Shown piece after piece: positions 1 to 7,161 of a DNA stretch of 22,313 nucleotides (positions within the stretch are counted from its first letter, which is position 1; each line of letters begins with the position of its first letter). The notes under the pieces were generated by a model. That model was not told the origin of the DNA and did no database searches. It saw only the letters and a program-made list of their open reading frames with translations. A program made the translations under genes and the position numbers. Origin of the DNA: an uncultured Verrucomicrobiae bacterium (lineage in GTDB: Bacteria; Verrucomicrobiota; Verrucomicrobiia; Verrucomicrobiales; DEV007); assembly GCA_937898895.1 (NCBI GenBank), contig CALDKL010000593.1, positions 1 to 22,313 of the forward strand, in the 5' to 3' direction.

Positions 1-1203
1 TTCGCGGAAGTCCTTCGGGAAATTCTCCGCGAAGTTTTCCCGTTTCGAGACGTCATTGAGTCCGTAGCGGATGAAGATGTAGTCGGCCTTCGGTTTGGTC
101 GCGACCGACTTGTCATAGCGTCCGCTGTCGAGGAGTCGGCGGATCGTTTCGCCACTGACCCCTTCGTTGTAGACATCCGTCGGGGGCAGGTCGGGCTCGG
201 TCGCGAGGAGAATGCGCAGGTTGTCTTCGAACTGCGGCTCATCCGGAGCGATCTGTTTCGGAATGATCGCCTCCGTCGTGCTGTCGCCGAGCAGAAGAAT
301 CTGGAGTCGCCTCGGACCTGCCGTTGCGTCGCTGAACGCAAAGACTTTGCCATCGCCGAGAATCTGATCGGAGGAGATCGTGGGACAGATGTGTTTCTCG
401 ATATGTTCGATAACGAGCCGGGTGCCGCGGGCGTGGCTGACGAAGGGCCAGCGCTTCGGATTGTACATCGCGTCGGTGAGATCGCGCACCAGGACAACTC
501 GCTTCCCGTTTTTTGCCATCTGCCGCAATCCAAAGGGGCGGCCCGCCACGCACATGTTGACGTGAACGCCCATGAGGATGACCTGATCGATGTCGCGCGA
601 CTCGAGCAGATTCCAAATCTCCTTGCCGGAATCGCTGATGGCGTCCTTCTCCTGGTCGATGTGCAGCACGTCGATCTGCCGCGTCCAAGGTGCCTTCGGG
701 TTCAAACCTTTCGCCTTCAGCTCGGCGGCCCATTTGGCATGTTCGTCAGGATCGTCATCTTCGCCCCCGTCGCTCTGGTCGATGGGATAGACGGCGGCTT
801 CCTCCGCCGGAATCTGTTTGCACCATTCCCCGATCTGATTCGGGATCCAGGCAGCCGGCGGAGCAGTCCTGGCCCGCTCCCGCGCCGGGGTTCCCTCGTA
901 GAACTTCATGCAACTGCTCGGGGCGTGAATGATCAGAGCCCCGGCGGCCCGCGCCTTCTCGAGGACTGCGTTCATTCTCGGTGCCATCTCACCTTCGCGG
1001 GTGACGGCGTTCCTGCAATGGTGCAGATCCCACATATCGCAGACGATGACTGCCGTTCGCGAAGGCAGCCAGGTCTGCGCATCCGCCCTGGCCGAGCCGT
1101 CGGAGGAACGGGATTGCAGGATGAGAGACCAGGGCGATTCCGCCGCGATGGTCGTGGATACGATGCCAAGAAGGAGCGTGGTCAAAGAGAATGCCGGATT
1201 CAT
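1..1203 (-). CDS. Secreted isochorismatase-like / SGNH hydrolase fusion (partial, 3' end outside window)
   Basis: The frame is open for 401 codons from the ATG at 1203 to the left edge, so the C-terminus is missing. Residues 1-21 look like a Sec signal peptide. Residues about 48-265 match the isochorismatase-like cysteine hydrolase fold: AVIVCDMWD carries the candidate acid (Asp56) and HVNMCVAGRPFG the candidate nucleophile Cys218. From residue 300 an SGNH/GDSL hydrolase begins: GDSTT with Ser308 (block I), NEGVSGET (block II, Gly348) and YGLND (block III, Asn383). The terminal Asp-His block would lie beyond the window. Isochorismatase-like enzymes cleave small amides or esters, and SGNH enzymes are commonly carbohydrate O-acetylesterases. 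The substrate cannot be read here. The signal peptide implies periplasmic or extracellular action. It lies downstream of the restriction-modification pair on the same strand but is separated by 118 bp, so it is probably its own unit. Confidence 0.85.
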   Translation of the reverse strand, partial: MNPAFSLTTLLLGIVSTTIAAESPWSLILQSRSSDGSARADAQTWLPSRTAVIVCDMWDLHHCRNAVTREGEMAPRMNAVLEKARAAGALIIHAPSSCMKFYEGTPARERARTAPPAAWIPNQIGEWCKQIPAEEAAVYPIDQSDGGEDDDPDEHAKWAAELKAKGLNPKAPWTRQIDVLHIDQEKDAISDSGKEIWNLLESRDIDQVILMGVHVNMCVAGRPFGLRQMAKNGKRVVLVRDLTDAMYNPKRWPFVSHARGTRLVIEHIEKHICPTISSDQILGDGKVFAFSDATAGPRRLQILLLGDSTTEAIIPKQIAPDEPQFEDNLRILLATEPDLPPTDVYNEGVSGETIRRLLDSGRYDKSVATKPKADYIFIRYGLNDVSKRENFAENFPKDFRE

Positions 1204-1239
1204 GAGGGGGCTTCGGAGTGTGTGACGATTCAAGCGGGA

Positions 1240-1275
1240 AAATCCGGATTTGTCGGGTCCACATTCGCGTACGCG
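1240..1275. repeat. Two perfect palindromes upstream of the isochorismatase/SGNH gene
   Basis: AAATCCGGATTT (1240-1251) and CGCGTACGCG (1266-1275) are perfect palindromes 14 bp apart, in the 118-bp gap between the HNH gene and the start of the secreted hydrolase gene. They sit 37-72 bp upstream of its ATG, where an operator could lie. No convincing -10/-35 pair was seen here, so a regulatory role is inference. Confidence 0.4.
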
Positions 1276-1321
1276 GAGGAAAGGCAGCCTCCATTCTCCG
1301 TGACTCCCTCCGACCTTTGCC

Positions 1322-1906
1322 TTATCCGATTCCCCGGTTGACTTCCTCGCTGGCCTGTTTTGGAAATTTGGATATGAGCCATCGCAGCACTTTGATCTGA
1401 TCTGTGCTCGGGGCGCGGCGGATCTGGATGAGCAAGCGATCCGCTTTTGGTCTCTGTAAGGTAATATTGGATGCTCCCTCGTTGCAGACCGAACAGACCG
1501 CACGCAGATTGTTCGGGTCGTCGGTCCCGCCTACTGACTTGTCAATGATGTGCCCGATGTGAAGACGGGTTCGCCGGGTGAGGTCGTCAGGATGAGGCTC
1601 ACCGGCAACGGCACCGCACATCTGACATGTAAAGCCGTTGCGATCCAACACGAAGGCTCTCGTTTCCTTGGAAATCGTGCGCTCGAATGCAGGTTTCGGG
1701 GCCGGATCCAGCAGAAGATACTGGCCGGGCTTCAAATCATCGCGGTCGTTGTGGGTGAGGATCTGATAGCCTTCCTCCGTGCGCAGCTCGCGCACTCGCC
1801 GTGCCCATTCGGTGATTCCCCCGGCAATCGTTCGGAGTTCATTCGAATCCATCACCTTCCCAAGATGCTTGAGAAAATGCGCTCGGAGGTTGTCGCGTGC
1901 TCCCAT
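1322..1906 (-). CDS. HNH restriction endonuclease (type II R-M partner)
   Basis: With the ATG at 1906 the protein has 194 residues. Residues 1-75 look like a winged-helix DNA-binding region, with stretches such as EWARRVRELRTEEGYQI and DDLKPGQYLLL that I recall from HNH endonucleases paired with cytosine methyltransferases. Residues 88-147 form a zinc-stabilised HNH (beta-beta-alpha-metal) nuclease: Cys94/Cys97 and Cys138/Cys141 as zinc ligands, His119 in LHIGHI as the likely general base, Asn133 in the middle position and Asn147 in the last position (an H-N-N variant). It should cleave DNA at the site protected by the adjacent methyltransferase. The start is 8 nt after the methyltransferase stop, implying co-transcription. 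GGAAGG abuts the ATG, too close for an ideal ribosome site. The frame is open upstream to 2053, but that extension would overlap the methyltransferase by 139 nt and adds no family-like sequence. Confidence 0.85.
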   Translation of the reverse strand: MGARDNLRAHFLKHLGKVMDSNELRTIAGGITEWARRVRELRTEEGYQILTHNDRDDLKPGQYLLLDPAPKPAFERTISKETRAFVLDRNGFTCQMCGAVAGEPHPDDLTRRTRLHIGHIIDKSVGGTDDPNNLRAVCSVCNEGASNITLQRPKADRLLIQIRRAPSTDQIKVLRWLISKFPKQASEEVNRGIG

Positions 1907-1914
1907 CCTTCCGT

Positions 1915-2877
1915 TCAGGCAACGGCCGACTTCGGATAAGCCGCCTTGTGTAGACTTTCGCGAATGCCACCAGCGACTGCCGCAGCCACCGGCGGCGGAA
2001 ACGCATTCCCGACTTGACGATACGCAGCCGTCTTGCTGCCCGAAAATTGCCATTCATCAGGAAATCCCTGAATCCGGGCAACCATTCGGACGGTCAAACG
2101 AGGCATTCCGACGAAATCGGTCTCCGGTGCTTCATTGGCAATCCCCATGCCATCCACACCGAGGGATGCCCACGCCCGCTTGGCGCGAGTCGGGCCGAGA
2201 TCGGGACCGCCATGTTTCTTCGAGCCACCCACGATCGTCGGTGCTACTTGATCGGCACGTTTGCGCCATTCTGTGGCCATGCTCCATCCTCCGGCGGCAA
2301 TGAGATCGTGAAGTGTCTCTCCGACAGTAGGCGGAGGCAACAGAGAAGGGGCGGGCCAAGGAAATCCACCAGGCACATCTTCGCGCAAGGCAACAAAAAC
2401 AACCCGTGGTCGAAGCTGCGGTACCCCGTAATCACAAGCGTTCAGCAGCCTCCAGTCCGTGCGATATCCGAGGGATGCGATCTCTCCGGAAATCAAACGT
2501 CGGTACTCATCAAACATGCCGTCCAGAATTCCCCGGACATTCTCAATCATTACAGCGCGCGGGCGGATCTCCTTCACGAGCCGAATTCCTTCCGGAAACA
2601 GGTTTCTTTCGTCTGCGTCACCAAGTTGCTTGCCGGCTACCGAGAACGGCGGGCACGGAAGCCCACCCGCGAGCAAGTCAGTGCCCCGATAGGGACGACC
2701 GTCAAAGTCTCGCAAATCCTGCTCGATCACGTTCCAGTCTTTCCTGTTGTTTCTAAGGGTGTTGCAACAATTTCGATCAATCTCAACCAATGCCGAATGG
2801 TGAAACCCCGCCTGCTCGAGTCCGAGGGCCTGCCCTCCGGCCCCGGCACAAAGTTCAACTGCGGTCATTTGATCCAT
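1915..2877 (-). CDS. DNA (cytosine-5) methyltransferase, type II R-M
   Basis: The 320-residue protein has all the landmark C5-methyltransferase motifs in standard order. Motif I is ELCAGAGG (8-15, S-adenosylmethionine binding). Motif IV is GGLPCPPFS with catalytic Cys75. Motif VI is ENV (112-114). Motif VIII is QLRPR (154-158). A short variable target-recognition stretch covers about 180-255, then motif IX (RLTVRMVARIQGFPDEW) and motif X (QVGNA, 288-292). It transfers a methyl group to cytosine C5 at a specific site; the site cannot be inferred from sequence alone. An in-frame stop lies 18 nt upstream of the ATG at 2877, so this or the ATG three codons later is the start. No clear Shine-Dalgarno is visible. 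It is followed after 8 nt by the HNH nuclease, forming a modification-first restriction cassette. Confidence 0.95.
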   Translation of the reverse strand: MDQMTAVELCAGAGGQALGLEQAGFHHSALVEIDRNCCNTLRNNRKDWNVIEQDLRDFDGRPYRGTDLLAGGLPCPPFSVAGKQLGDADERNLFPEGIRLVKEIRPRAVMIENVRGILDGMFDEYRRLISGEIASLGYRTDWRLLNACDYGVPQLRPRVVFVALREDVPGGFPWPAPSLLPPPTVGETLHDLIAAGGWSMATEWRKRADQVAPTIVGGSKKHGGPDLGPTRAKRAWASLGVDGMGIANEAPETDFVGMPRLTVRMVARIQGFPDEWQFSGSKTAAYRQVGNAFPPPVAAAVAGGIRESLHKAAYPKSAVA

Positions 2878-3019
2878 TGGAAAAGTGTGACATGCCTAAC
2901 CTCGGGGTCAATCACAGATCGCGGTATCGTTCCTGGCCGAACTCCCGAATGGCAGCGGAGACGTCCTGTTCCGTTCAAGTCCGCCCAAGGAGGCACCCTT
3001 GACACGGATCCTCCAACAC

Positions 3020-4621
3020 TCACAAGACCACCGTCGTCGCGGTCTGGATCCCCGGAATGGCAAGGATTTTTGTAAGGGTTGCGGGATCGACAGGAGAATC
3101 GACGTTGAGCACAGAGAGGGCCTGTCCGCCGACCTGGTTGCGGCTCAGGGACATGTTGGCGATGTTGATGTTCGCCTCTCCCAGAACCCGCCCGATTGCT
3201 CCAACGACACCGGGGGCGTCGGTGTTTTCGAAGAGGAGGAGGTTCCCGTGCGGGCTCGCATCGAGATTGTGGGCGTCGATTCGCACAACGCGCGGCTGGC
3301 TTCCGAAGAAAGTTCCGGAAACAGTGACCTTCTCCTTTTCGTTGCCGGAAGTGACGGTGATAAGGTCCGTGAATTCGCACTCCTCGGCGGGACGACTTTC
3401 GGTGACACGGATGCCCCGTCCTTCTGCAAGAGCGGGGGCGTTGAGGTAGTTCGCCGATCCCGAGGTCGTTCCTGTCTCGAGAAAACCCTTCAGGGCCGAG
3501 CGAGTCACCAGAGTGGTGTCGATCTCGGCAACCTTGCCGGTGTATTCGATGCGGAAGGAGTCGGACTGGTTCGGCGCGATCTGGCTGACAAGTTTTCCGA
3601 GCACTTCGGAGAGAGACAGATAGGGGCCGATGAGTTTCAGGGTGGCCTCATCAAGGTTCGGCATGTTCACCGCATTGACGACCTCTCCGCGGAGGAGGCG
3701 CCCGGCGATGGCCTCGGCGATCTCGATGCCGACATTCTCCTGTGCTTCCTCCGTCGAAGCCCCGAGGTGCGGAGTAAAGACCATCTCGGGACGAGCGAGC
3801 AGCTCGTATCCCGCCACGGGAGGTTCGACCTCAAAGACGTCGAGGGCAGCTCCCGCGATCTTGCCCGACTGAATGCCCTCGAGGAGGGCGGCCTCGTCGA
3901 CGAGTCCACCACGGGCGCAGTTGATGATGCGCACCCCCGATTTCATCAAGGCGATGCGCTCTGCGTTGATGAGGTGCGTCGTCTCGGGGGTCTTTGGCAT
4001 GTGCAAGGTGATGAAGTCGGCCTGGGAGACGGCTTCCTCGACCGTTTCACAGAGTTCGACACGCATGGCTTTGGCCTTGCTCGCAGCGAGGTAGGGATCG
4101 TAGGCAACAACTCGCATCCCGAAACCCATGGCACGCCGGGCGAATTCAGCCCCAATGCGCCCCATGCCGAGGATGGCGAGGGTTTTGTTGTAGAGTTCGA
4201 CCCCGGCATAGGCCTTGCGCCCTTCCTTGAAGCGGCCTTCCACGACCGATTGGTGAGCCTGGGGGATGTGGCGGGCGAGCGACATCATCAGGGTGAAGGC
4301 GTGCTCGGCGGTGGAGATGGTGTTCCCGCCGGGAGTGTTCATCACGACAACGCCATGTTTCGTGGCGGCGGGGATATCGATGTTGTCGACTCCGACACCG
4401 GCGCGTCCGATGGCGCGGAGGACACCGGCACCCGCCTCGATCACAGGGGCCGTGATTTTGACCCCGGAACGCACGATGATGCCCTCGTAATTCGGAGCGT
4501 TCTCGACGAGTTCCGCCTCACTGAGGCCCAGTTTCACATCGACGGAGAGGCCGGATGTCTTCAAAAAGTCGATACCTTTTTCAGAGATCGGATCACAGAC
4601 GAGGACACGGCGTTGGGTCAT
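3020..4621 (-). CDS. serA: D-3-phosphoglycerate dehydrogenase
   Basis: This is a 533-residue, full-length long-form enzyme. It oxidises 3-phosphoglycerate with NAD+ to 3-phosphohydroxypyruvate, the first step of serine synthesis, in the cytoplasm. The substrate-binding and NAD-binding halves cover about 1-315, with the Rossmann motif GMGRIG at 152-157 and the catalytic Arg237 (NCARGG), Glu266 (FEVEPP) and His285 (TPHLGAST). An intervening allosteric substrate-binding-like domain (about 320-450) and a C-terminal ACT domain (about 458-533) follow. The ACT domain usually senses serine, so feedback inhibition is likely but not shown. The gene stands alone: the serine hydrolase ends 142 bp upstream and the methyltransferase starts 142 bp downstream. 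The C-rich leader has no Shine-Dalgarno; the ATG at 4621 fits the family N-terminus (VLVCDPISEKGIDFL). Confidence 0.97.
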   Translation of the reverse strand: MTQRRVLVCDPISEKGIDFLKTSGLSVDVKLGLSEAELVENAPNYEGIIVRSGVKITAPVIEAGAGVLRAIGRAGVGVDNIDIPAATKHGVVVMNTPGGNTISTAEHAFTLMMSLARHIPQAHQSVVEGRFKEGRKAYAGVELYNKTLAILGMGRIGAEFARRAMGFGMRVVAYDPYLAASKAKAMRVELCETVEEAVSQADFITLHMPKTPETTHLINAERIALMKSGVRIINCARGGLVDEAALLEGIQSGKIAGAALDVFEVEPPVAGYELLARPEMVFTPHLGASTEEAQENVGIEIAEAIAGRLLRGEVVNAVNMPNLDEATLKLIGPYLSLSEVLGKLVSQIAPNQSDSFRIEYTGKVAEIDTTLVTRSALKGFLETGTTSGSANYLNAPALAEGRGIRVTESRPAEECEFTDLITVTSGNEKEKVTVSGTFFGSQPRVVRIDAHNLDASPHGNLLLFENTDAPGVVGAIGRVLGEANINIANMSLSRNQVGGQALSVLNVDSPVDPATLTKILAIPGIQTATTVVL

Positions 4622-4651
4622 GGGGTGATTGGGATGGATGGAAAGGCGGGA

Positions 4652-4679
4652 AAGGTAGGGATGACGGAGCGGGACGCAA
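4652..4679 (-). promoter_or_regulatory. Candidate sigma70-type promoter of serA
   Basis: On the minus strand TTGCGT (4674-4679) is followed after 16 bp by TACCTT (4652-4657), 30 bp before the serA ATG. The -10 match is only moderate. The predicted leader would be about 24 nt, C-rich and without a Shine-Dalgarno. Confidence 0.3.
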
Positions 4680-4722
4680 GGCCGAAGTGGTCCCGACGGC
4701 GTTTCCGACCAAAGAACGACCT

Positions 4723-4738
4723 CCGCAGGATCCTGCGG
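4723..4738. repeat. 16-bp perfect palindrome between the serine hydrolase gene and serA
   Basis: CCGCAGGATCCTGCGG is self-complementary over all 16 bases. It lies 26 bp after the serine hydrolase stop and about 44 bp upstream of the candidate serA -35 box. There is no T-run on either side, so it is not a standard intrinsic terminator. It could be an operator for serA or a hairpin ending the upstream transcript. Confidence 0.5.
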
Positions 4739-4763
4739 CCTGCCTGGTGGCTCTCAGGGCACG

Positions 4764-5963
4764 TCATTTCGCCCTTCTTGCGAGGACTTCCGCCGCGCCC
4801 TCCTGGAAGGCATGACGCATGGGTGAATCGTCGCCGTTTTTCAGTCCGGCTCGTTGGATCAGAAGTAGGTAGATGGTCTTTTTTTCGGGGTCGATCCAGC
4901 CCTGGGTGCCGTGGGCACCCCCGTGGCCGTAAGTTCCTTTGCTCAACATCGCGGTGACGCCTGTCGGCTCGCGGACCACCTGAAAGCCCAGACCCATGCC
5001 CATGCCATCGGTAAAGCCCGATTTCAACGTGCCGGTGTGATCGGTGGTCATTGATCGCAATGCCTCGGGGGAAAGATAGCGTTTTCCTCCTGCTTCTCCT
5101 CCATTGAGCAACATGATCGAGAGCTTCAGCAGATCGGGAGCCGTGGAAAAGAGGCCACCTGCCGCGAGAGGGGCGCGTTTCTGATTCGAGTAGGGTTCGG
5201 TTAGGTATTTGATCGTTGTCGGCGCGAGCCCCTTGCCCCCAGGTCCTGGTTGGTAGCTCGTGGCGAGGCGGGCGAGCTGCGCTTCGTTCGGCCAGAAAGT
5301 CGTGTCCACCATTCCGAGCGGGTCGAGAATCCGCTTCTGGAGGAAAACCGCGAAGTCCTCGCCCCCGACCACCTCGACGATGCGACCGAGCGTGTTGATC
5401 CCCGGATTGCAATACGACCATTTTGTCCCCGGCTCGAATTGCAGGGGAGAGAGCGCGTAGGTGATGACCGCCTCTTTCAGACTGAGCACATCGAGAGCGT
5501 CGCCGTCGAGGGGAGAAGCACCGACAAGCCCACTCGTGTGGGTGAGCAGATCGCGAATCGTAACGGGCCGCTCTGGTTTCACGAGGACGACGCGATCCGC
5601 ACTTTTTTCCCGCAACAGCATCTGATTCGCGAATTCGGGCAAGTACTTGGAGACGGGATCCTCAATGTTCAGTTTTCCTTCGTCCTGCAGCATCATCACC
5701 GCCATCGCCGTGATCGGCTTGGTCATCGAAGCGATCCAGAAAAGACTGTCGGCCCGCATCGGTTCCTTCGACTCAAGATCGCGAAACCCGACGACCTCCT
5801 CGCTGATGGTTTGCCCGTCTTGAACGAGCACGGTGACGGCACCGGCGAGAGAGCCTTCCTTCACGAAGGCTTCGAGACGGGTGCGGATGGAGTTCTCAGT
5901 CGTTTCGGCACACAGCGGGAAAGCGGCGAGAAGGAAGAAAGCAAAAGATCCGAATCGTTTCAT
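4764..5963 (-). CDS. Secreted serine hydrolase, beta-lactamase/penicillin-binding-protein-like family
   Basis: The 399-residue protein opens with a Sec signal peptide (KRF then a hydrophobic stretch to FPLCA, cleavage near residue 19-20), so it is probably periplasmic. The serine beta-lactamase-like motifs are all present: Ser79-x-x-Lys82 (IASMTKP), Tyr184-x-Asn186 (WSYCNPG) and a C-terminal HGGAHG box (347-352) in place of the KTG triad, as in class C-like esterases and D-aminopeptidases. Family members include esterases, peptidases and cell-wall enzymes. The substrate is not determinable here, and true beta-lactam resistance should not be assumed. It is transcribed divergently from the phospholipase C-like gene. 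A promoter with a consensus -35 box ends 9 nt before the ATG, which supports this start and predicts an almost leaderless mRNA. Confidence 0.9.
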   Translation of the reverse strand: MKRFGSFAFFLLAAFPLCAETTENSIRTRLEAFVKEGSLAGAVTVLVQDGQTISEEVVGFRDLESKEPMRADSLFWIASMTKPITAMAVMMLQDEGKLNIEDPVSKYLPEFANQMLLREKSADRVVLVKPERPVTIRDLLTHTSGLVGASPLDGDALDVLSLKEAVITYALSPLQFEPGTKWSYCNPGINTLGRIVEVVGGEDFAVFLQKRILDPLGMVDTTFWPNEAQLARLATSYQPGPGGKGLAPTTIKYLTEPYSNQKRAPLAAGGLFSTAPDLLKLSIMLLNGGEAGGKRYLSPEALRSMTTDHTGTLKSGFTDGMGMGLGFQVVREPTGVTAMLSKGTYGHGGAHGTQGWIDPEKKTIYLLLIQRAGLKNGDDSPMRHAFQEGAAEVLARRAK

Positions 5964-5972
5964 GACAGGGTC

Positions 5973-6003
5973 ACGATACCACAGGGCGAGGAGATTATGT
6001 CAA
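5973..6003 (-). promoter_or_regulatory. Candidate promoter of the serine hydrolase gene (near-leaderless)
   Basis: On the minus strand a perfect -35 TTGACA (5998-6003) precedes TATCGT (5973-5978) with a 19-bp spacer, slightly long. TGG just before the -10 forms an extended -10 element. Only 9 nt separate the -10 box from the ATG, so the transcript would start within a few bases of the start codon. Confidence 0.45.
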
Positions 6004-6012
6004 TGGCGCGAC

Positions 6013-6022
6013 TGACGCGTCA
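6013..6022. repeat. Palindrome between the divergent hydrolase promoters
   Basis: TGACGCGTCA is a perfect 10-bp palindrome. It lies just upstream of the serine hydrolase -35 box and about 40 bp upstream of the -35 box of the divergent phospholipase C-like gene, a position from which one regulator could act on both genes. It is short enough to be chance in GC-rich DNA. Confidence 0.3.
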
Positions 6023-6062
6023 TCATGCACCGCCCGGACCGGACTCGCCAGAAGGAAGATCG

Positions 6063-6091
6063 TTGCCGGAAAGATGGACGGGCCGTATTAT
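6063..6091 (+). promoter_or_regulatory. Candidate promoter of the phospholipase C-like gene; decides its start codon
   Basis: TTGCCG (6063-6068), a 17-bp spacer and TATTAT (6086-6091) make a good sigma70-type promoter. Transcription would begin 6-8 nt later, at the ATG at 6098 itself. An in-frame ATG at 6074 lies inside the spacer and so would not be in this transcript. This favours the 6098 start and a leaderless message. Confidence 0.5.
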
Positions 6092-6097
6092 CGCGGC

Positions 6098-7108
6098 ATG
6101 AGCGGCCCCATTGGTCACCTCGCCTACGCCCTACTGGCGGCACGAGCGGCAGAACGTCGCGGACTCGCTCTAGCGAAAGTGATTCACGAGCACCTTGCGA
6201 GCTACCTTTCAGGTTCCTATCTCGGTTGTGATGTCCAGACCGTTCCCAACGCCATCTGCCTGGACACCGGCCAGCCTGTCGGGCACGGTCCGGTCACGGT
6301 GGAGCGCAGCCCGTTCACCGGCGGTGCGGTCAAGCCTTGGACCCTTTCGTTTGGAGGACGCGAGGTGACGCCGCGCGAGATTCACGACACCTTCTATGGA
6401 CGCTCTCATCTCATCCTGGGATGGTCCGATCGCGAAAAGCAATCCGGCACGATCTCCTGGTCGCAGTATCTCGACTTTGCGGCTGATGTCACGGGCGACG
6501 CCATGGAGTTGTTCGGCTCGGAACGACGCTCTCTCGCCTGGGTTCTCGGGTGGATGACTCACGTCACCGGAGACGGCCTCATCAAATCCGTGCTCGAGGG
6601 GATCAATCTCCAACTGCTCGATGGAAAATATACGGCGACGAATCGGCCCGTGCAGGATCTCGTTACCTTCAATGCGATTGGCCGCGAGGAGTTGGGGCTC
6701 GACTGGAGTATGCTTCTCGATCAGGTGGCAAGTGCGCCCGTCGAGCCGGTCCAACTCCACTACATGCGTTGCGCGCGGAGGCAGGGTCGTCTCGGAGCGC
6801 ACTTCTCCGAGGGTTGGGATGCGGAACTCGAGCCACTCCTCCGGCTCGTGCTGGCCGAGAATCACCGATACCAGAAGATTCTCAATCCGCGCCTCCTTCG
6901 CGAGATGTCGCTGACCACGGGAGCCGACGGCACCGCCACCTGCGATCCCTCCCTGAGCGCTGCGAGCGGTGGTCTCACCTATGCGGAAATGCTCGCGGCG
7001 GCGAAGACAGCAGGATTCCGCGAAGCGCTCTTCGAGATCGGAGAACTCATCGCCGACAGTTTCGAAAAGGTAATTGCACGCCAGGATCGCCTCACCGGTC
7101 CTTTCTGA
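6098..7108 (+). CDS. Zinc-dependent phospholipase C-like protein (putative)
   Basis: The 336-residue protein (from the ATG at 6098) has no signal peptide. It resembles the zinc-dependent phospholipase C / S1-P1 nuclease superfamily in general pattern. There is an N-terminal GPIGHLAYAL (His7 as candidate ligand), GSYLGCD (Asp45), GRSHLILGW (His104) and, most tellingly, LGWMTHVTGDGL with His155 and Asp159 spaced as in the family's H-x3-D metal pair. Overall similarity is too weak to name a substrate, and not every expected ligand can be placed, so it may be a distant or lineage-specific member. It is divergent from the serine hydrolase and closed by a strong terminator, so it appears monocistronic. 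A longer form from 6074 (344 residues) is possible, but the promoter argues against it. Confidence 0.6.
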   Translation: MSGPIGHLAYALLAARAAERRGLALAKVIHEHLASYLSGSYLGCDVQTVPNAICLDTGQPVGHGPVTVERSPFTGGAVKPWTLSFGGREVTPREIHDTFYGRSHLILGWSDREKQSGTISWSQYLDFAADVTGDAMELFGSERRSLAWVLGWMTHVTGDGLIKSVLEGINLQLLDGKYTATNRPVQDLVTFNAIGREELGLDWSMLLDQVASAPVEPVQLHYMRCARRQGRLGAHFSEGWDAELEPLLRLVLAENHRYQKILNPRLLREMSLTTGADGTATCDPSLSAASGGLTYAEMLAAAKTAGFREALFEIGELIADSFEKVIARQDRLTGPF

Positions 7109-7121
7109 AAGGCGGGAGTGG

Positions 7122-7160
7122 AGAGGGTCACCTCGCCGACCGGACCCTCTTTTGTCTTTT
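7122..7160 (+). terminator. Intrinsic terminator after the phospholipase C-like gene
   Basis: AGAGGGTC (7122-7129) pairs perfectly with GACCCTCT (7143-7150), and TTTTGTCTTTT follows at once. It lies 13 nt after the stop. The T-run is on the plus strand only, so it serves the plus-strand gene. The stem may also slow transcription from the convergent phosphate transporter gene. Confidence 0.85.
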
Positions 7161-7161
7161 G

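Noticed and set aside
391..1341. 316-codon plus-strand open frame
   Set aside because: It is antisense to the isochorismatase/SGNH gene, which carries clear catalytic motifs on the minus strand.
1907..2053. N-terminal extension of the HNH endonuclease
   Set aside because: It would overlap the methyltransferase by 139 nt and reads as a frame shadow. The family-like sequence begins right after the ATG at 1906.
2912..2974. 20-codon protein-like tail on the minus strand between serA and the methyltransferase (contains AAIREFGQERYRDL)
   Set aside because: It reads like the end of a gene but has no start codon and is cut by an in-frame stop immediately upstream. It could be a relic of a gene disrupted near the R-M cassette, but the evidence is too thin to annotate.
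2999..4957. 652-codon open frame on the plus strand
   Set aside because: It runs antisense over the whole of serA and into the serine hydrolase gene. Its translation is Gly/Asp/Arg/His-rich and matches no family I know; it is the mirror frame of a GC-rich gene.
4764..5963. Annotation of the serine hydrolase as a beta-lactamase resistance gene
   Set aside because: The C-terminal box is HGGAHG rather than KTG, and the family is dominated by esterases and peptidases, so resistance is not supported.
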